A DNA stretch of 64,000 bases from an uncultured Paraglaciecola sp. (GCF_937123705.1 NZ_CAKZKO010000138.1:213463-277462), one strand, 5' to 3'; shown: positions 26,097 through 37,545, counted from the first letter of the stretch. The notes: generated by a model not told the origin, from the sequence alone. Program-made: numbers and translations.

Positions 26097-26506
26097 TACA
26101 TCACCGTCCGAGTTACGAAAGTTGTTTTAAAGGGCAACTTAGACGCGGCCAATGCAAACGCTTCACGTGCTACTTCTTCTGGAACACCTTCCATTTCGTA
26201 TAACACACGACCCGGCTGAATTTGGCAAACCCAGTATTCAACGTTACCTTTACCTTTACCTTGACGCACTTCTAGAGGCTTCTCAGTAATTGGCTTGTCA
26301 GGGAAAACTCGTATCCAAATTTTACCTTGACGCTTAACGGCACGTGTCATAGCACGACGAGCTGCTTCGATTTGGCGCGCAGTCATACGACCACGTCCTA
26401 CGGATTTAAGTCCGTAAGTTCCGAAACTTACACTGTCACCCGTAGCAAAACCACGGTTGCGACCTTTGTGCATTTTACGAAACTTCATACGTTTAGGTTG
26501 TAACAT
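26096..26506 (-). CDS. rplP: 50S ribosomal protein L16
   Basis: 136 residues. [19 protein letters not shown] and the loop [20 protein letters not shown] are conserved; L16 contacts the A-site tRNA and is needed late in 50S assembly. The conserved Arg in the RAMTRAVKR area (hydroxylated by RoxA in E. coli) lies in a normal context. It starts two bases after the rpsC stop. Confidence 0.97.
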   Translation of the reverse strand: MLQPKRMKFRKMHKGRNRGFATGDSVSFGTYGLKSVGRGRMTARQIEAARRAMTRAVKRQGKIWIRVFPDKPITEKPLEVRQGKGKGNVEYWVCQIQPGRVLYEMEGVPEEVAREAFALAASKLPFKTTFVTRTVM

Positions 26507-26508
26507 AA

Positions 26509-27210
26509 TTAGCCCTCACGCTTAGGAGCACGGCCCTTCTTCTTAGGTGCGGCAGCTGGCTGCTCGTGAGTAAGTGGCATGCCACCTAATACTTCACCTT
26601 TGAAGATCCATACTTTTACGCCAATGATACCGTACTGAGTAGCTGCTTCTGACGTTGCATAGTCGATATCAGCACGGAAAGTGTGTAATGGTACACGACC
26701 TTCACGATACCACTCGGCTCGCGCAATTTCAGCACCGCCTAAACGGCCGCTTACTTGAACTTTGATACCTTTAGCACCAATTCGCATTGCATTTTGTACA
26801 GCACGTTTCATAGCACGACGGAACATAACCCGACGCTCTAATTGACTTGCGATACTGTCTGCAACAAGTTGTCCGTCTAATTCAGGCTTGCGTACTTCAG
26901 CGATGTTGATCTGAGCTGGCACACCGGCTAGCTTAGATACATGCTTACGTAGCTTCTCAACGTCTTCACCTTTTTTACCGATAACAACACCAGGACGAGC
27001 TGTGTGAATAGTCACACGTATGCTTTTCGCTGGACGTTCGATAACGATTTTCGAAAGTGAAGCACTTTTAAGTGCCTTAGTCAGATACTGACGTACCTGA
27101 TGATCATTAAACAGGTTATCTGCATAATCTGCAGTATTAGCGTACCAGGTAGATGTCCATGGTTTGCTGATACCCAGGCGTATACCTGTAGGATGTACCT
27201 TCTGTCCCAT
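26509..27210 (-). CDS. rpsC: 30S ribosomal protein S3
   Basis: 233 residues, matching E. coli S3. The KH domain with [11 protein letters not shown] and the C-terminal S3 domain ([20 protein letters not shown]) are present. S3 lines the mRNA entry channel and has helicase activity with S4 and S5. Tail ends in [16 protein letters not shown], basic and lineage specific. Ten bases after rplV. Confidence 0.97.
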   Translation of the reverse strand: MGQKVHPTGIRLGISKPWTSTWYANTADYADNLFNDHQVRQYLTKALKSASLSKIVIERPAKSIRVTIHTARPGVVIGKKGEDVEKLRKHVSKLAGVPAQINIAEVRKPELDGQLVADSIASQLERRVMFRRAMKRAVQNAMRIGAKGIKVQVSGRLGGAEIARAEWYREGRVPLHTFRADIDYATSEAATQYGIIGVKVWIFKGEVLGGMPLTHEQPAAAPKKKGRAPKREG

Positions 27211-27219
27211 TACTTTCTC

Positions 27220-27552
27220 CTAGTTATCAGACACAACAACAGTGATGTGACTGCTACGCTTAAATATACGATCAGCACGGCCTTTGGCTCTTGGCTTGAT
27301 ACGCTTCATAGTTGGACCTTCGTCAACAAAGATTTTAGATACTGACAATTCGTCGATATCTGCACCTTCGTTATGTTCGGCGTTCGCAATCGCTGACTCT
27401 AGTACTTTCTTGACTAGATCGGCGCCTTTCTTTTGGCTATAAGCCAAAACTTCAAGGGCCTTTTCAACGTGTAAACCACGAATTTGATCTGCTACCAAGC
27501 GAGCCTTTTGAGCAGAGGTACGAGCATGACGATGTTTAGCAAAAGCTTCCAT
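27220..27552 (-). CDS. rplV: 50S ribosomal protein L22
   Basis: 110 residues. [18 protein letters not shown] and the beta-hairpin [19 protein letters not shown] that reaches into the exit tunnel are visible. The macrolide-relevant loop shows no deletion. Short intergenic gaps on both sides. Confidence 0.97.
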   Translation of the reverse strand: MEAFAKHRHARTSAQKARLVADQIRGLHVEKALEVLAYSQKKGADLVKKVLESAIANAEHNEGADIDELSVSKIFVDEGPTMKRIKPRAKGRADRIFKRSSHITVVVSDN

Positions 27553-27562
27553 AATCTATTTC

Positions 27563-27838
27563 CTATCTCTTGGCTTTCTTATCCGCGACATGGCCACGGT
27601 AAGTACGCGTTGGAGCAAATTCGCCCAATTTATGGCCGACCATCTCGTCACTGACAAATACAGGAACGTGTTGGCGACCGTTATGGACTGCAATGGTCAA
27701 CCCAATCATATCTGGGATGATCATAGAGCGACGAGACCAAGTCTTAATTGGTTTTTTCTCGCCTTTCTCCACTGCAGCCTCGACCTTCTTCAGCAAGTGT
27801 AGGTCTATAAATGGACCCTTCTTGAGAGAACGTGGCAT
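27563..27838 (-). CDS. rpsS: 30S ribosomal protein S19
   Basis: 91 residues: [40 protein letters not shown] and [18 protein letters not shown] are the standard S19 blocks. S19 sits in the 30S head next to S13 and near the A-site. Sixteen bases after rplB. Confidence 0.97.
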   Translation of the reverse strand: MPRSLKKGPFIDLHLLKKVEAAVEKGEKKPIKTWSRRSMIIPDMIGLTIAVHNGRQHVPVFVSDEMVGHKLGEFAPTRTYRGHVADKKAKR

Positions 27839-27853
27839 GGTGAATCCTCGCTG

Positions 27854-28678
27854 TTACTTATTACGACGACGTACGATTAATTTATCAGTACGCTTGTTAC
27901 TACGTGTTTTCTTACCCTTAGTTGGAACGCCCCAAGGTGAAACAGGATGACGGCCACCAGAGGTACGACCTTCACCACCACCATGTGGGTGATCAACAGG
28001 GTTCATGGCTACACCACGTACAGTTGGGCGGATACCGCGCCATCTGTTCGCACCGGCTTTACCAAGTGAACGTAGCATGTGTTCTGCATTACCGATTTCA
28101 CCAATGGTGGCACGGCAATCTGCTAATACTCGGCGAACTTCACCAGAACGTAAACGAAGAGTTACATAACCTTCGGCACGTGCCAGGATCTGCGCGTAAG
28201 TACCTGCAGAACGAGCAATTTGGGCACCTTTACCAGGCTTCATTTCAATAGCGTGTACCGTAGTACCTACTGGAATGTTACGCATTGGCAAAGTATTACC
28301 TGCTTTAATTGGCGCATCAGAACCCGATTGGATTGCATCGCCTGCTTTAGCACCTTTAGGCGCTAAAATATAACGACGCTCACCATCTGCGTACAACACC
28401 AAACAGATGTTTGCAGAACGGTTTGGATCGTATTCTAAACGTTCAATTTTGGCTGGGATGCCGTCTTTGTTACGTTTAAAATCGATTACACGATAATGAT
28501 GCTTGTGACCGCCACCAATATGACGCACGGTAATGCGACCATTGTTGTTACGACCACCAGATTTGCTGTTCTTTTCAAGCAAAGGTGCATAAGGTGCGCC
28601 TTTGTGTAGATCAGGATTAACAACCTGAACTACGTGACGACGACCAGCTGAAGTCGGCTTAGCTTTCAATAATGGCAT
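27854..28678 (-). CDS. rplB: 50S ribosomal protein L2
   Basis: 274 residues. The [15 protein letters not shown] block, [20 protein letters not shown] and the C-terminal [18 protein letters not shown] loop are present; the His in DHPHGGGEG is critical for peptidyl-transferase assembly. The C-terminus is basic ([19 protein letters not shown]). Normal length and no oddity. Confidence 0.98.
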   Translation of the reverse strand: MPLLKAKPTSAGRRHVVQVVNPDLHKGAPYAPLLEKNSKSGGRNNNGRITVRHIGGGHKHHYRVIDFKRNKDGIPAKIERLEYDPNRSANICLVLYADGERRYILAPKGAKAGDAIQSGSDAPIKAGNTLPMRNIPVGTTVHAIEMKPGKGAQIARSAGTYAQILARAEGYVTLRLRSGEVRRVLADCRATIGEIGNAEHMLRSLGKAGANRWRGIRPTVRGVAMNPVDHPHGGGEGRTSGGRHPVSPWGVPTKGKKTRSNKRTDKLIVRRRNK

Positions 28679-28692
28679 ATCTAATCCCCTTC

Positions 28693-28995
28693 TTAGCCTT
28701 CGCTGCCAGCAAAGTCGATGTCTTGACCTTCTTTAAGAACAACGTAGGCTTTTTTCCAGTCTTTACGCTTACCAAAAGATTGACCGTGACGCTTGGTTTT
28801 ACCCTTCACGTTTAGGGTACGAACAGAATCAACTTCAACTTCGAACAATTTTTCAACTGCCGCCTTGATTTCTTCTTTGTTCGCATCTTTCACTACTTTC
28901 AAAACAACAGTGTTGTTCATCTCAGCAGAAAGCGTTGCTTTTTCAGAAACATGTGGTGCTAATAGCACCTTAAGTAGACGCTCTTCACTTATCAT
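28693..28995 (-). CDS. rplW: 50S ribosomal protein L23
   Basis: 100 residues; begins [20 protein letters not shown]. It forms the docking site for trigger factor and SRP at the tunnel exit. The ATG overlaps the rplD stop (ATGA), so L4 and L23 are translationally coupled. Confidence 0.97.
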   Translation of the reverse strand: MISEERLLKVLLAPHVSEKATLSAEMNNTVVLKVVKDANKEEIKAAVEKLFEVEVDSVRTLNVKGKTKRHGQSFGKRKDWKKAYVVLKEGQDIDFAGSEG

Positions 28996-29597
28996 GCTAG
29001 CGACTCCTCTAATTGTTTAACTGCATCAGCAGTCATCAATACTTTTTCGAATGCAATAAGACTTACTGGGTCAATACCCTGAACATCACGCACATCAACT
29101 TTATATAAGTTACGTGCAGACAAGAACAAGTTCTCATCAACTTCTGATGTTACGATAAGTACATCTTTAAGTTCATACTCGGCTAACTTAGAAATTAATT
29201 CCTTAGTTTTAGGCGTATCAACTGCAAATTTTTCAACCACGATTAAACGTTCTTGACGTACCAATTCAGAAAGGATGCTTTGTATCGCACCACGGTACAT
29301 CTTTTTGTTAACCTTTTGGCTGTGATCCTGTGGCTTAGCTGCGAACGTTACGCCACCAGAACGCCAGATAGGACTACGGATTGTACCAGCACGGGCACGA
29401 CCTGTTCCTTTTTGACGCCAAGGTTTAGCACCACCACCGCGTACTTCAGAGCGTGTTTTTTGTGCGCGAGAACCCTGACGAGCTCCTGCACCGAATGCCA
29501 CTACTACTTGGTGTACTAGTGCTTCGTTAAAATCACGTCCAAAGGTTGCTTCGGATACTTCAAGACCGCCTTTGGCGTCTTTCAATACTAATTCCAT
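28992..29597 (-). CDS. rplD: 50S ribosomal protein L4
   Basis: About 201 residues from the ATG at 29597, which follows GGAG and matches the E. coli start MELVLKDA; the GTG one codon earlier is not needed. The tunnel loop [19 protein letters not shown] and the motif [11 protein letters not shown] are intact. In E. coli L4 also represses the S10 operon by acting on its leader; the leader features upstream of rpsJ are compatible with that. Overlaps rplW. Confidence 0.97.
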   Translation of the reverse strand: MELVLKDAKGGLEVSEATFGRDFNEALVHQVVVAFGAGARQGSRAQKTRSEVRGGGAKPWRQKGTGRARAGTIRSPIWRSGGVTFAAKPQDHSQKVNKKMYRGAIQSILSELVRQERLIVVEKFAVDTPKTKELISKLAEYELKDVLIVTSEVDENLFLSARNLYKVDVRDVQGIDPVSLIAFEKVLMTADAVKQLEESLA

Positions 29598-29615
29598 CAC
29601 TTAACTCCCCAGACG

Positions 29616-30254
29616 TTACGCTTTGACAGCAGCTTTGATGATGACATCGCCACCAGCTGCACCAGGAACTGTACCTTTTACTAATAAAAGGTTGTTCTCA
29701 GCATCAACTCTGACTACGTCCAAAGACTGCATAGTGACACGTTTGTTACCCATCTGACCGGCCATTTTCTTACCTTTGAAAACTTTACCAGGTGATTGGT
29801 TTTGACCAATCGAACCAGGTGCACGATGCGACAATGAGTTACCATGTGTGTTACGTTGGTGGCTAAAGTTCCAGCGCTTAATCGCACCTTGGAAACCTTT
29901 ACCTTTAGAAGTACCGACAACGTCAACCATTTTAGTTTCAGCAAAAATTTCAACAGTGATTTCACTGCCAACTTCTATGCCTTCGCCTTCATTGTTGTCT
30001 AAGCGGAACTCCCATAAACCGCGGCCTGCTTCCACGCCAGCTTTAGCAAAATGACCTGCTGCTGCTTTATTAACGCGGTTCGCTTTTTTCTCGCCAGCGG
30101 TGACTTGAAGCGCTTTATACCCGTCAGTATCTTCAGTACGTAACTGAGTCACACGATTCGGGGTGGCTTCTATAACAGTCACAGGAATTGATACACCATC
30201 TTCAGTGAAGATGCGTGTCATTCCTACTTTACGACCGATAAGTCCAATCGCCAT
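29616..30254 (-). CDS. rplC: 50S ribosomal protein L3
   Basis: 212 residues. [37 protein letters not shown] and the peptidyl-transferase-centre loop [20 protein letters not shown] are present; the Gln (in GQNQSP) that is methylated by PrmB in E. coli is conserved. Seventeen bases after rpsJ. Confidence 0.97.
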   Translation of the reverse strand: MAIGLIGRKVGMTRIFTEDGVSIPVTVIEATPNRVTQLRTEDTDGYKALQVTAGEKKANRVNKAAAGHFAKAGVEAGRGLWEFRLDNNEGEGIEVGSEITVEIFAETKMVDVVGTSKGKGFQGAIKRWNFSHQRNTHGNSLSHRAPGSIGQNQSPGKVFKGKKMAGQMGNKRVTMQSLDVVRVDAENNLLLVKGTVPGAAGGDVIIKAAVKA

Positions 30255-30271
30255 GTTAAAACCCTCTCTTG

Positions 30272-30765
<494 letters not shown>

Positions 30766-30771
30766 GCGCGA

Positions 30772-30799
30772 ATTATACTGGTAAATGAACCAAGCGCAA
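30772..30799 (-). promoter_or_regulatory. S10 operon promoter
   Basis: TTGCGC (30799-30794), a 16-bp spacer and TATAAT (30777-30772) on the minus strand, followed by a GC-rich discriminator (TCGCGCCC) of the kind linked to stringent control. Leader begins near 30765. Confidence 0.8.
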
Positions 30800-30992
30800 G
30801 TGCTTTTTACAGATAATGTACTTAGAATACCGATTGTTACAGTGATTGACGACCTAGCCAAGGCCCAAAGGAGAAACTTCGTTGACTAGGCACCATGTAA
30901 AACACCTTAGGTAGCCCGACTGTTCATCGCTTTATCAGTCAATTATTTGTCCAAAATGCGCTTTAAACTCACTTTACCCCAGTAAAAGCTAT

Positions 30993-31020
30993 TTGCTGTC
31001 TGTAGCGTGTCAGTTATAGT
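30993..31020 (+). promoter_or_regulatory. Probable promoter of the GspE-like gene
   Basis: TTGCTG (30993-30998), 16-bp spacer, TATAGT (31015-31020), about 53 bp before the ATG at 31073. The remaining sequence from 30800 to 30990, between the S10 promoter and this one, shows no gene or clear element. Confidence 0.5.
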
Positions 31021-31072
31021 AGGCTTTACAATATTAGAAAAACAATAGCCTAAAAGCGTATTAAGCAACTAT

Positions 31073-33295
31073 ATGACTTCCGAACTAAATCAAAATCATC
31101 TCGACCGTATTAATCAGTTGCTTAAAACGTATCCGTCTCTTATGGATGCCTACCATAAATTAGAGCCTTTTGTTTTGAACCTCTTTGAAGCTGAACGTAT
31201 GAGTATTTTTCAGCGTCGCAGGCAGCACCAAGATCTAGTTGCGCGCTTTAAGACGGGAAAAGAAACTCGCGAGATAAAAGTACCTATTAGCCCCATGTCA
31301 ATTGCGGGGTATGTCGCACTTAGTCAATTACCGCTTATTATTAACGATCCCTATAATGTAGAAGAATTAGCAGGTATTCATAAACGTCTTAAATTTGCAG
31401 ACAAGTTCGATAAAGATTCTACCTTTAAGACCCGTAACATTATTTGTATACCCATTCTCGACTCGGGTGTGTTGATGGGTGTAATGCAAATCATCAACAA
31501 AAAGGATGGCGATTTTAATGTAGGTGACTTAGCGCTGGCCAATGCTATCGCCGACATTATGGGTAAGAAGTTTCGGTATGAATTGGGAGGTACTAGTCAA
31601 CCTTACGATTATTTGGTTCATAGAAATCTTGTAACCGACAAAGAATTGAAAAAGCTCCAAGAATCGAGCCACGACAATAGGCAGTTAGTTCAACGTCTGA
31701 CATCAGAACATCGCGTACCAGAAGATGACTTAGGTAATGCACTATCGGTGCACTTCCAAGTACCTTATTTACCTTATTTACCCGATAAGTATCACCTTTT
31801 CCAAAGCGACAGCAAATTAAACCTGTCTTACTTAAAGCGCAATTTTGTTGCCGTGCTGGCTGATGTTAACGACAATCCTATCGTGTTGATGACCGAACCC
31901 AATAACGCCACATTATTGATGGAAATTGAAAGTGCGTTAGGTATAGATAGTTACGAGATATCGGTCAGCTTACCTAATATCATTTTGCAATATTTAGGTG
32001 AAGCGGCAGGCGGTGGTGCCGGCCCAGGTGCCATGGATGAAATTCTCGATGAAATTGGCACCAGTGCTGATGAGCTAGATGAACAAGCGGATGAAATGTC
32101 CGACGACGCACCTGCAGTGGTTAGGCTTGTAAGTCGCGTATTACACGATGCCAAACGCTTAAATGCGTCTGATATCCATGTTGATCCAGAAAAAAATGCG
32201 CCAACGCGAGTAAGAATGCGCATAGATGGCGTGTGTCGGGACGTCACCCAAGTGCCCGCCTCTCACCACAGTGCTGTGATTGCCCGTATCAAAATTATGT
32301 CAAATTTGAACATTGCTGAAAAACGCGTGCCTCAAGATGGCAAGTTGTCTTTTAGGATGTCGGGACAGCTTATTGAAGTACGGGTAGCCACAGTGCCGAC
32401 TATTGCTGGTGAAGGCGTAGTTATGCGGATATTGGCTGCCGGTGGTGCACTGCCAATGAACAAGCTGAACCTATCTCCGCGCAACCATGAAAAAATTCTT
32501 GAACTGGTCCAAAAACCACACGGTATTATGCTGGTAGTGGGCCCAACAGGTTCGGGTAAAACCACTACTTTGCACGCTGTTCTTGGGCACATCAATACGC
32601 CTGAAAAGAAAATTTGGACAGCAGAAGATCCTGTAGAGATCACCCAAGCTGGCTTACAACAAGTGCAGGTGAGTGCCAAAATTGGTTTTACTTTTGCTAA
32701 TGCCCTTAGAGCATTTTTACGTGCCGATCCCGATATTATTCTAATTGGTGAGATGCGTGATAAAGAAACAGCCCATGCCGGTATTGAAGCATCACTAACA
32801 GGGCACTTAGTGTTCTCAACCTTGCACACCAACTCAGCACCAGAAACCATTTCTCGTTTATTAGACTTAGGCCTAGATCCTGTGAACTTTTCTGATGCTT
32901 GTGTAGGTATTTTAGCCCAGCGTTTAATCAGAACCATTTGCCCAAATTGTAAAGAAAAATATCAAGCAACTGAGACTGATGTTGCCTTTATTAACAGGCA
33001 ATATGGTGAAGAATACGTAGAAGAACTGAACTTATCTGAGCCACTTATGTTATATCGAGGTAAAGGTTGTGATGAATGCGGTGACACCGGCTACAGAGGC
33101 AGAACAGGTGTACATGAATTGCTTGCTATGACAGGGGAATTACGCGCACTAGTATATAAGGAAGCGCCCGTTCACGACATGAAAGCTCAAGCGATGAAAG
33201 ACGGCATGCGTACTCTAACCCAAGACGGCATTTTAAAAGTGTTAAAGGGTGATACAGACATTCCGCAAATACAGATAATTAGTGGCACCAGTTAA
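31073..33295 (+). CDS. GspE/PulE-family ATPase with N-terminal GAF domain
   Basis: 740 residues. GAF-like domain at about 30-175 (ITSP-like PISPMSIAGYVALS, ICIPILDSGVLMGVMQIIN), then a GspE N-terminal region at about 180-290, then the secretion ATPase: Walker A GPTGSGKTTTLH near 490, Asp box and Walker B ADPDIILIGEMRD near 550, and a tetracysteine zinc site CPNC near 622 with CDEC near 665. Such ATPases power type II secretion or type IV pili from the cytoplasm. No GspD, GspF or pilin gene is nearby, so it is an orphan; the GAF domain suggests ligand or cyclic-nucleotide control. Confidence 0.88.
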   Translation: MTSELNQNHLDRINQLLKTYPSLMDAYHKLEPFVLNLFEAERMSIFQRRRQHQDLVARFKTGKETREIKVPISPMSIAGYVALSQLPLIINDPYNVEELAGIHKRLKFADKFDKDSTFKTRNIICIPILDSGVLMGVMQIINKKDGDFNVGDLALANAIADIMGKKFRYELGGTSQPYDYLVHRNLVTDKELKKLQESSHDNRQLVQRLTSEHRVPEDDLGNALSVHFQVPYLPYLPDKYHLFQSDSKLNLSYLKRNFVAVLADVNDNPIVLMTEPNNATLLMEIESALGIDSYEISVSLPNIILQYLGEAAGGGAGPGAMDEILDEIGTSADELDEQADEMSDDAPAVVRLVSRVLHDAKRLNASDIHVDPEKNAPTRVRMRIDGVCRDVTQVPASHHSAVIARIKIMSNLNIAEKRVPQDGKLSFRMSGQLIEVRVATVPTIAGEGVVMRILAAGGALPMNKLNLSPRNHEKILELVQKPHGIMLVVGPTGSGKTTTLHAVLGHINTPEKKIWTAEDPVEITQAGLQQVQVSAKIGFTFANALRAFLRADPDIILIGEMRDKETAHAGIEASLTGHLVFSTLHTNSAPETISRLLDLGLDPVNFSDACVGILAQRLIRTICPNCKEKYQATETDVAFINRQYGEEYVEELNLSEPLMLYRGKGCDECGDTGYRGRTGVHELLAMTGELRALVYKEAPVHDMKAQAMKDGMRTLTQDGILKVLKGDTDIPQIQIISGTS

Positions 33296-33409
33296 TCGCT
33301 ACCCAAGCCACCTAAGGTTTAAGCTGTGTGCCATGTAGGTATTAGGTATACGGCTAAAGATTCAATCTCACATATTTCTAACTGTAAAATAAAGTTCTAG
33401 GACACCAAT

Positions 33410-36400
33410 ATGCTACATCCAAAAAATACGCTGCTACAGGCTGCGAGTTTAGCCGCTTTGCTAAGTTTATCCAGTACTGTATTTGCTCAAGCTGAGCAAG
33501 ATGTCGATCCAAAAAATGCCGATAGCTCTCAGGACATAAAAGAATGGGATGTACTTAATCCTCCCTTTGACTTAGCCACAGTTTCAATTGATACAGATAC
33601 CACTACTTGGTCTAGTTTAGATATCACGCCAAATGGAAAAAGCATAGTGTTTGATATGCTTGGTGACATATACATTACCGATATAAATGGTGGCAATGCT
33701 GAGGCGCTAACTCAGGATTTTGCTTGGAACATTCACCCTACAGTGAGCCCTAACGGTAAAAAAATTGCTTTTATTTCTGATAGAGGAGGTTTGTCTAACT
33801 TGTGGGTGATGAACCTAGACGGGTCTAATCTAACCCAGCTCAGCACCGAGAAAAACAATCTGATACATTCGCCGAAATGGAGTCCTGATGGGCAATATAT
33901 AGCCGTGAGCAAAGGCATTATGTCGAGTCGTAGTATTCCAGCCGGAGAAGTCTGGCTGTACCATCATTCTGGTGGTGATGGACTCGCCATTAAAAAACGG
34001 GTTAACGGTAAAAAAGACCAAAAAAATATTGCCGACCCAGCCTTTTCACCTGATGGAAAATACCTATATTTTACTCAAGATGTAACGGGTGGCAGTACCT
34101 TTAGTTATAACCGCGATCCCTTAAAAGGTATTTTTGCCATCACACGCCTTGAGTTGACCAATGGAGAAGAAGAACGTTTTGTAAGTGGTACTGGCGGCGC
34201 TGTGGTACCTACGCCTTCACCCAATGGCCAACACCTTGCCTTTATTCGCCGAGTTAAAGATAAAACGGCACTTTTTGTCAAAGACTTAATCACAGGTATG
34301 GAAAAGCCACTTTACCTAAACCTTGAGAGAGATATGCAAGAAGGCTTTGGCTCCGAAGGATATTTTGCTTACTTTGATTGGACGCCCGACTCCAAACACA
34401 TAGTATTTTGGAGTGCAGGAAAATTTCATAAATTGTCTATGAAAGATCAGTCTATAACCAATATCCCCGTAAAAGTTAAAGCAAAAGTACAATACGCCGA
34501 TGCACTACGTTTTGATGTCGATGTTGCCCCTGATAGCTTCCCTATTAAAATGACCCGCTGGGCGCAAAAATCTCCCGATGGAAAATCAATATTATTTCAA
34601 GCGTTAGGCAAGCTATATGTTAAAAACATAAAAAGCGGTAAAACAACCCGTTTAACCAAACAAAATAATCACGATGAATTTTATCCGCGTTATTCAAATG
34701 ATGGCAAGAGCATTGTTTACACTACATGGCACGATCAAGACTTAGGCTCAGTTAGAATAGTCAAATCTCGTGGTGGCAAGGGCAAAAGGATCACAAAAAT
34801 GCCAGGCCACTATATCGAACCCAGTTTTTCAACTGATGGAAAACGGGTGGTTTACGACAAAGTAACAGGTGGCTATTTACTTAGCCCTGAATATTCGGTT
34901 GAGCCGGGTATTTACGTTGCAAATGTAAAAACTGGTGAAGCTAAACGCATTGCTAAGTCGGGCTCGGGCCCACACTTTGCTGGCGACAATAAACGTATTT
35001 ACATGACCACTTCTGTATCAGGCAGTGACTATTCAGAAACTCAGTTAATCAGTGTTGACCTCAATGGTGAAGATAAGCGCGAACATTTATATGGTGCCGA
35101 TAAAGTCACTGAGTATCGCTTGTCACATGATAAAAAGTGGGTAGCCTTTGTGCATCAGTACAATGCGTATGTGGCCCCTTTTGTCGATACTGGCAAGCGG
35201 GTTAGTATTGGTCCCACTATGTCATCTTTACCAGTAAAACAAATCTCCAGCCGTGCGGGTGAATACCTCACTTGGAGCGCCGATAGTCAATCGGTTAGTT
35301 GGTATCATGGCGCCACTTTCTTTGAACGACAACTTAAAGATGCCTTTACGTTTTTTGCGAATTCTCCCAAAGAGTTACCTGAGCCTGTAAGTGCAGGAAT
35401 TGATTTATCTTTTAGTCAGAAAGCAGATAAACCCTCTGGTTATAAAGCCTTAGTGGGCGGTACAGTCGTCACTATGCGTGATGCGAATAGACAAAGGGAA
35501 GTGATAGAAAACGGTGTGGTACTTATCAAAGACAATAAAATTGTTGAAGTGGGTAAAGTAGCCGATGTCTCTATTCCTGCAGAAACCTTGCTAATCGATA
35601 CAAAAGGTAAAACCGTTTTACCTGGACTTATCGATGCCCATGCACATGGTGCGCAAGGTAGCTACGAAATTATCCCTCAGCAAAACTGGAGCATGTATTC
35701 AAACTTGGCCTTTGGCGTAACCACTATCCACGATCCATCGAATGATACCACTGAGATATTTTCGGCTGCCGAAATGCAAAAGTCAGGGAAAATACTTGCC
35801 CCGCGCATATATTCTACCGGCACTATTTTATATGGTGCCGAAGGGTTGGGTTACAAAGCTATTATCAATAGTTACGACGATGCGCTATTCCATATGCAAA
35901 GACTAAAAGATACAGGTGCTATTTCTGTTAAAAGTTATAACCAACCTAGACGGGACACCCGCCAACAGATTTTGGCTGCTGCTAAAGAACTAGGCATGAT
36001 GGTGGTGCCTGAAGGCGGCGGTAAATTCCAACAGAATATCTCAATGTTAGTAGATGGTCATACTGGGCTTGAACATTCGCTGCCTATTGCTAAAGGATAT
36101 GATGATTTAACCACACTTTGGTCTGCGACTAAGTTTGGTTACACCCCTACTTTTGTTGTTTCTTACGGCGGCATGATGGGCGAAGAATACTTTTATGACA
36201 GAACAGAAGTATGGAAAAATCCACGATTAATGCGTTATACACCTAGCTTTTTAGTGGATAGGCGCTCTATAAGACGCCCAACTGCTCCTGACAACCAATA
36301 CAATCATGTTAATGTTGCCGAATATGCCAAAACTTTGCGAGATCAAGGTGTCAGTGTGCACATAGGGGCTCACGGTCAACGTGAAGGTTTAGCTTCCCAC

Positions 36401-36757
36401 TGGGAAATGCAAATAATGAATCAAGGTGGATTTACTCCTTGGGAAGCCCTAAGAGGCGGAACAATTGACGGTGCCACTCACTTAGGCATGGACAAACAAA
36501 TCGGCAGTATTGAAGTAGGTAAACTAGCCGACTTAATGGTAATAGATGGAGATGTTCTAAGTGATATACGCCGTAGTGAATTTGTTACCTACACAGTTTT
36601 AAATGGTCGAGTATATGAAACATCAACTATGAATGAAGTAGGTAGTAAGCAAAAGCGTCAAGGGTTTTTCTTCGAGCAAAACAATCAATTGTTTATGCCC
36701 AAAGCTACACAACAAGCTATTGACGCCAAAGCACAAAAGCACCATTGGGTGCATTAG
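33410..36757 (+). CDS. Secreted TolB-propeller plus amidohydrolase fusion protein
   Basis: 1115 residues. Signal peptide cleaved near residue 26 (AALLSLSSTVFAQ). Residues about 50-660 hold repeated TolB/PD40 beta-propeller blades (LDITPNGKSIVFD, HPTVSPNGKKIAFIS, SPKWSPDGQYIAVS). From about 690 an amidohydrolase fold starts, with the HxH metal motif in LPGLIDAHAHG near 744, metal-site His in HTGLEHSLP and VHIGAHGQ, and ending DLMVIDGDVL. The HxH is intact, so it is probably active in the periplasm, perhaps on a cyclic amide or peptide. Substrate unknown. Confidence 0.85.
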   Translation: MLHPKNTLLQAASLAALLSLSSTVFAQAEQDVDPKNADSSQDIKEWDVLNPPFDLATVSIDTDTTTWSSLDITPNGKSIVFDMLGDIYITDINGGNAEALTQDFAWNIHPTVSPNGKKIAFISDRGGLSNLWVMNLDGSNLTQLSTEKNNLIHSPKWSPDGQYIAVSKGIMSSRSIPAGEVWLYHHSGGDGLAIKKRVNGKKDQKNIADPAFSPDGKYLYFTQDVTGGSTFSYNRDPLKGIFAITRLELTNGEEERFVSGTGGAVVPTPSPNGQHLAFIRRVKDKTALFVKDLITGMEKPLYLNLERDMQEGFGSEGYFAYFDWTPDSKHIVFWSAGKFHKLSMKDQSITNIPVKVKAKVQYADALRFDVDVAPDSFPIKMTRWAQKSPDGKSILFQALGKLYVKNIKSGKTTRLTKQNNHDEFYPRYSNDGKSIVYTTWHDQDLGSVRIVKSRGGKGKRITKMPGHYIEPSFSTDGKRVVYDKVTGGYLLSPEYSVEPGIYVANVKTGEAKRIAKSGSGPHFAGDNKRIYMTTSVSGSDYSETQLISVDLNGEDKREHLYGADKVTEYRLSHDKKWVAFVHQYNAYVAPFVDTGKRVSIGPTMSSLPVKQISSRAGEYLTWSADSQSVSWYHGATFFERQLKDAFTFFANSPKELPEPVSAGIDLSFSQKADKPSGYKALVGGTVVTMRDANRQREVIENGVVLIKDNKIVEVGKVADVSIPAETLLIDTKGKTVLPGLIDAHAHGAQGSYEIIPQQNWSMYSNLAFGVTTIHDPSNDTTEIFSAAEMQKSGKILAPRIYSTGTILYGAEGLGYKAIINSYDDALFHMQRLKDTGAISVKSYNQPRRDTRQQILAAAKELGMMVVPEGGGKFQQNISMLVDGHTGLEHSLPIAKGYDDLTTLWSATKFGYTPTFVVSYGGMMGEEYFYDRTEVWKNPRLMRYTPSFLVDRRSIRRPTAPDNQYNHVNVAEYAKTLRDQGVSVHIGAHGQREGLASHWEMQIMNQGGFTPWEALRGGTIDGATHLGMDKQIGSIEVGKLADLMVIDGDVLSDIRRSEFVTYTVLNGRVYETSTMNEVGSKQKRQGFFFEQNNQLFMPKATQQAIDAKAQKHHWVH

Positions 36758-36837
36758 TTTTTTGTTTAAACCAACCTTTACAGATGTTTTGTTAAGGTTG
36801 GTCGCCTAATCGATACGACATTAAGGTCCCTCATTAT

Positions 36838-37521
36838 ATGAAGAAAAAATTAGTTTGGGATGTACCCGTAAGGCTATTTCACTGGTTATTAGTACTCTGT
36901 ATATTTGGACAATGGTTCACAGCTGAAGTGTTAGAAGACGCCATGGATATCCATTTCTATATAGGATATTTCACCTTAGGATTGATTATATTTCGTTTGA
37001 TATGGGGATTTGTAGGAACTAAATATGCAAGGTTTAGCAGTTTTATTGCAGGCCCTAAAACCATGCTGGGTTATGTACGCAACCTGATATCTAAACAACA
37101 CACTTTTACCATAGGTCATAACTCTGTGGGCGGGCTGATTCTACCGGCAATCATCCTACTGGTTGGGTTGCAGGCCATCAGCGGTCTATTTACTTCAGAC
37201 GATGTTATCTATTCTGGTCCCTATTACGACAGTGCGAGCACTGAAATTCAACAGTACATGCAGTGGCTACATCATAATATATTTGATCTTTTGCTGATGA
37301 TAATTGGCTTACATTTATTGGCCATTTTTTGGTATTTAGTTGGACTTAAACACAATCTTATAGGTCCTATGATCCACGGGAAAAAAGTCGTTTCAGAAAA
37401 CGATAGCATCGGCCATTCGCAGATATTGAAAGCAATATTGTTAATTTGTATAGTGGCGATTTTTGTCTATTGGTTAGTGGAGATAAACCCGCCTCCTATT
37501 GAAGACGGGTACTACTACTAA
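36838..37521 (+). CDS. Cytochrome b561-type membrane protein
   Basis: 227 residues with about five hydrophobic segments. KLVWDVPVRLFHWLLVLCIF places a heme-ligand His in the first helix; further His residues lie in QWLHHNIFDLLLMIIGLHLL, the pattern of di-heme cytochrome b/b561 domain proteins. They pass electrons between quinones and periplasmic cytochromes. The convergent neighbour encodes a cytochrome c-prime-like protein, a natural redox partner. No signal peptide beyond the first helix. Confidence 0.85.
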   Translation: MKKKLVWDVPVRLFHWLLVLCIFGQWFTAEVLEDAMDIHFYIGYFTLGLIIFRLIWGFVGTKYARFSSFIAGPKTMLGYVRNLISKQHTFTIGHNSVGGLILPAIILLVGLQAISGLFTSDDVIYSGPYYDSASTEIQQYMQWLHHNIFDLLLMIIGLHLLAIFWYLVGLKHNLIGPMIHGKKVVSENDSIGHSQILKAILLICIVAIFVYWLVEINPPPIEDGYYY

Positions 37522-37545
37522 AACAGAGCACTCAGTGTTTTATGA

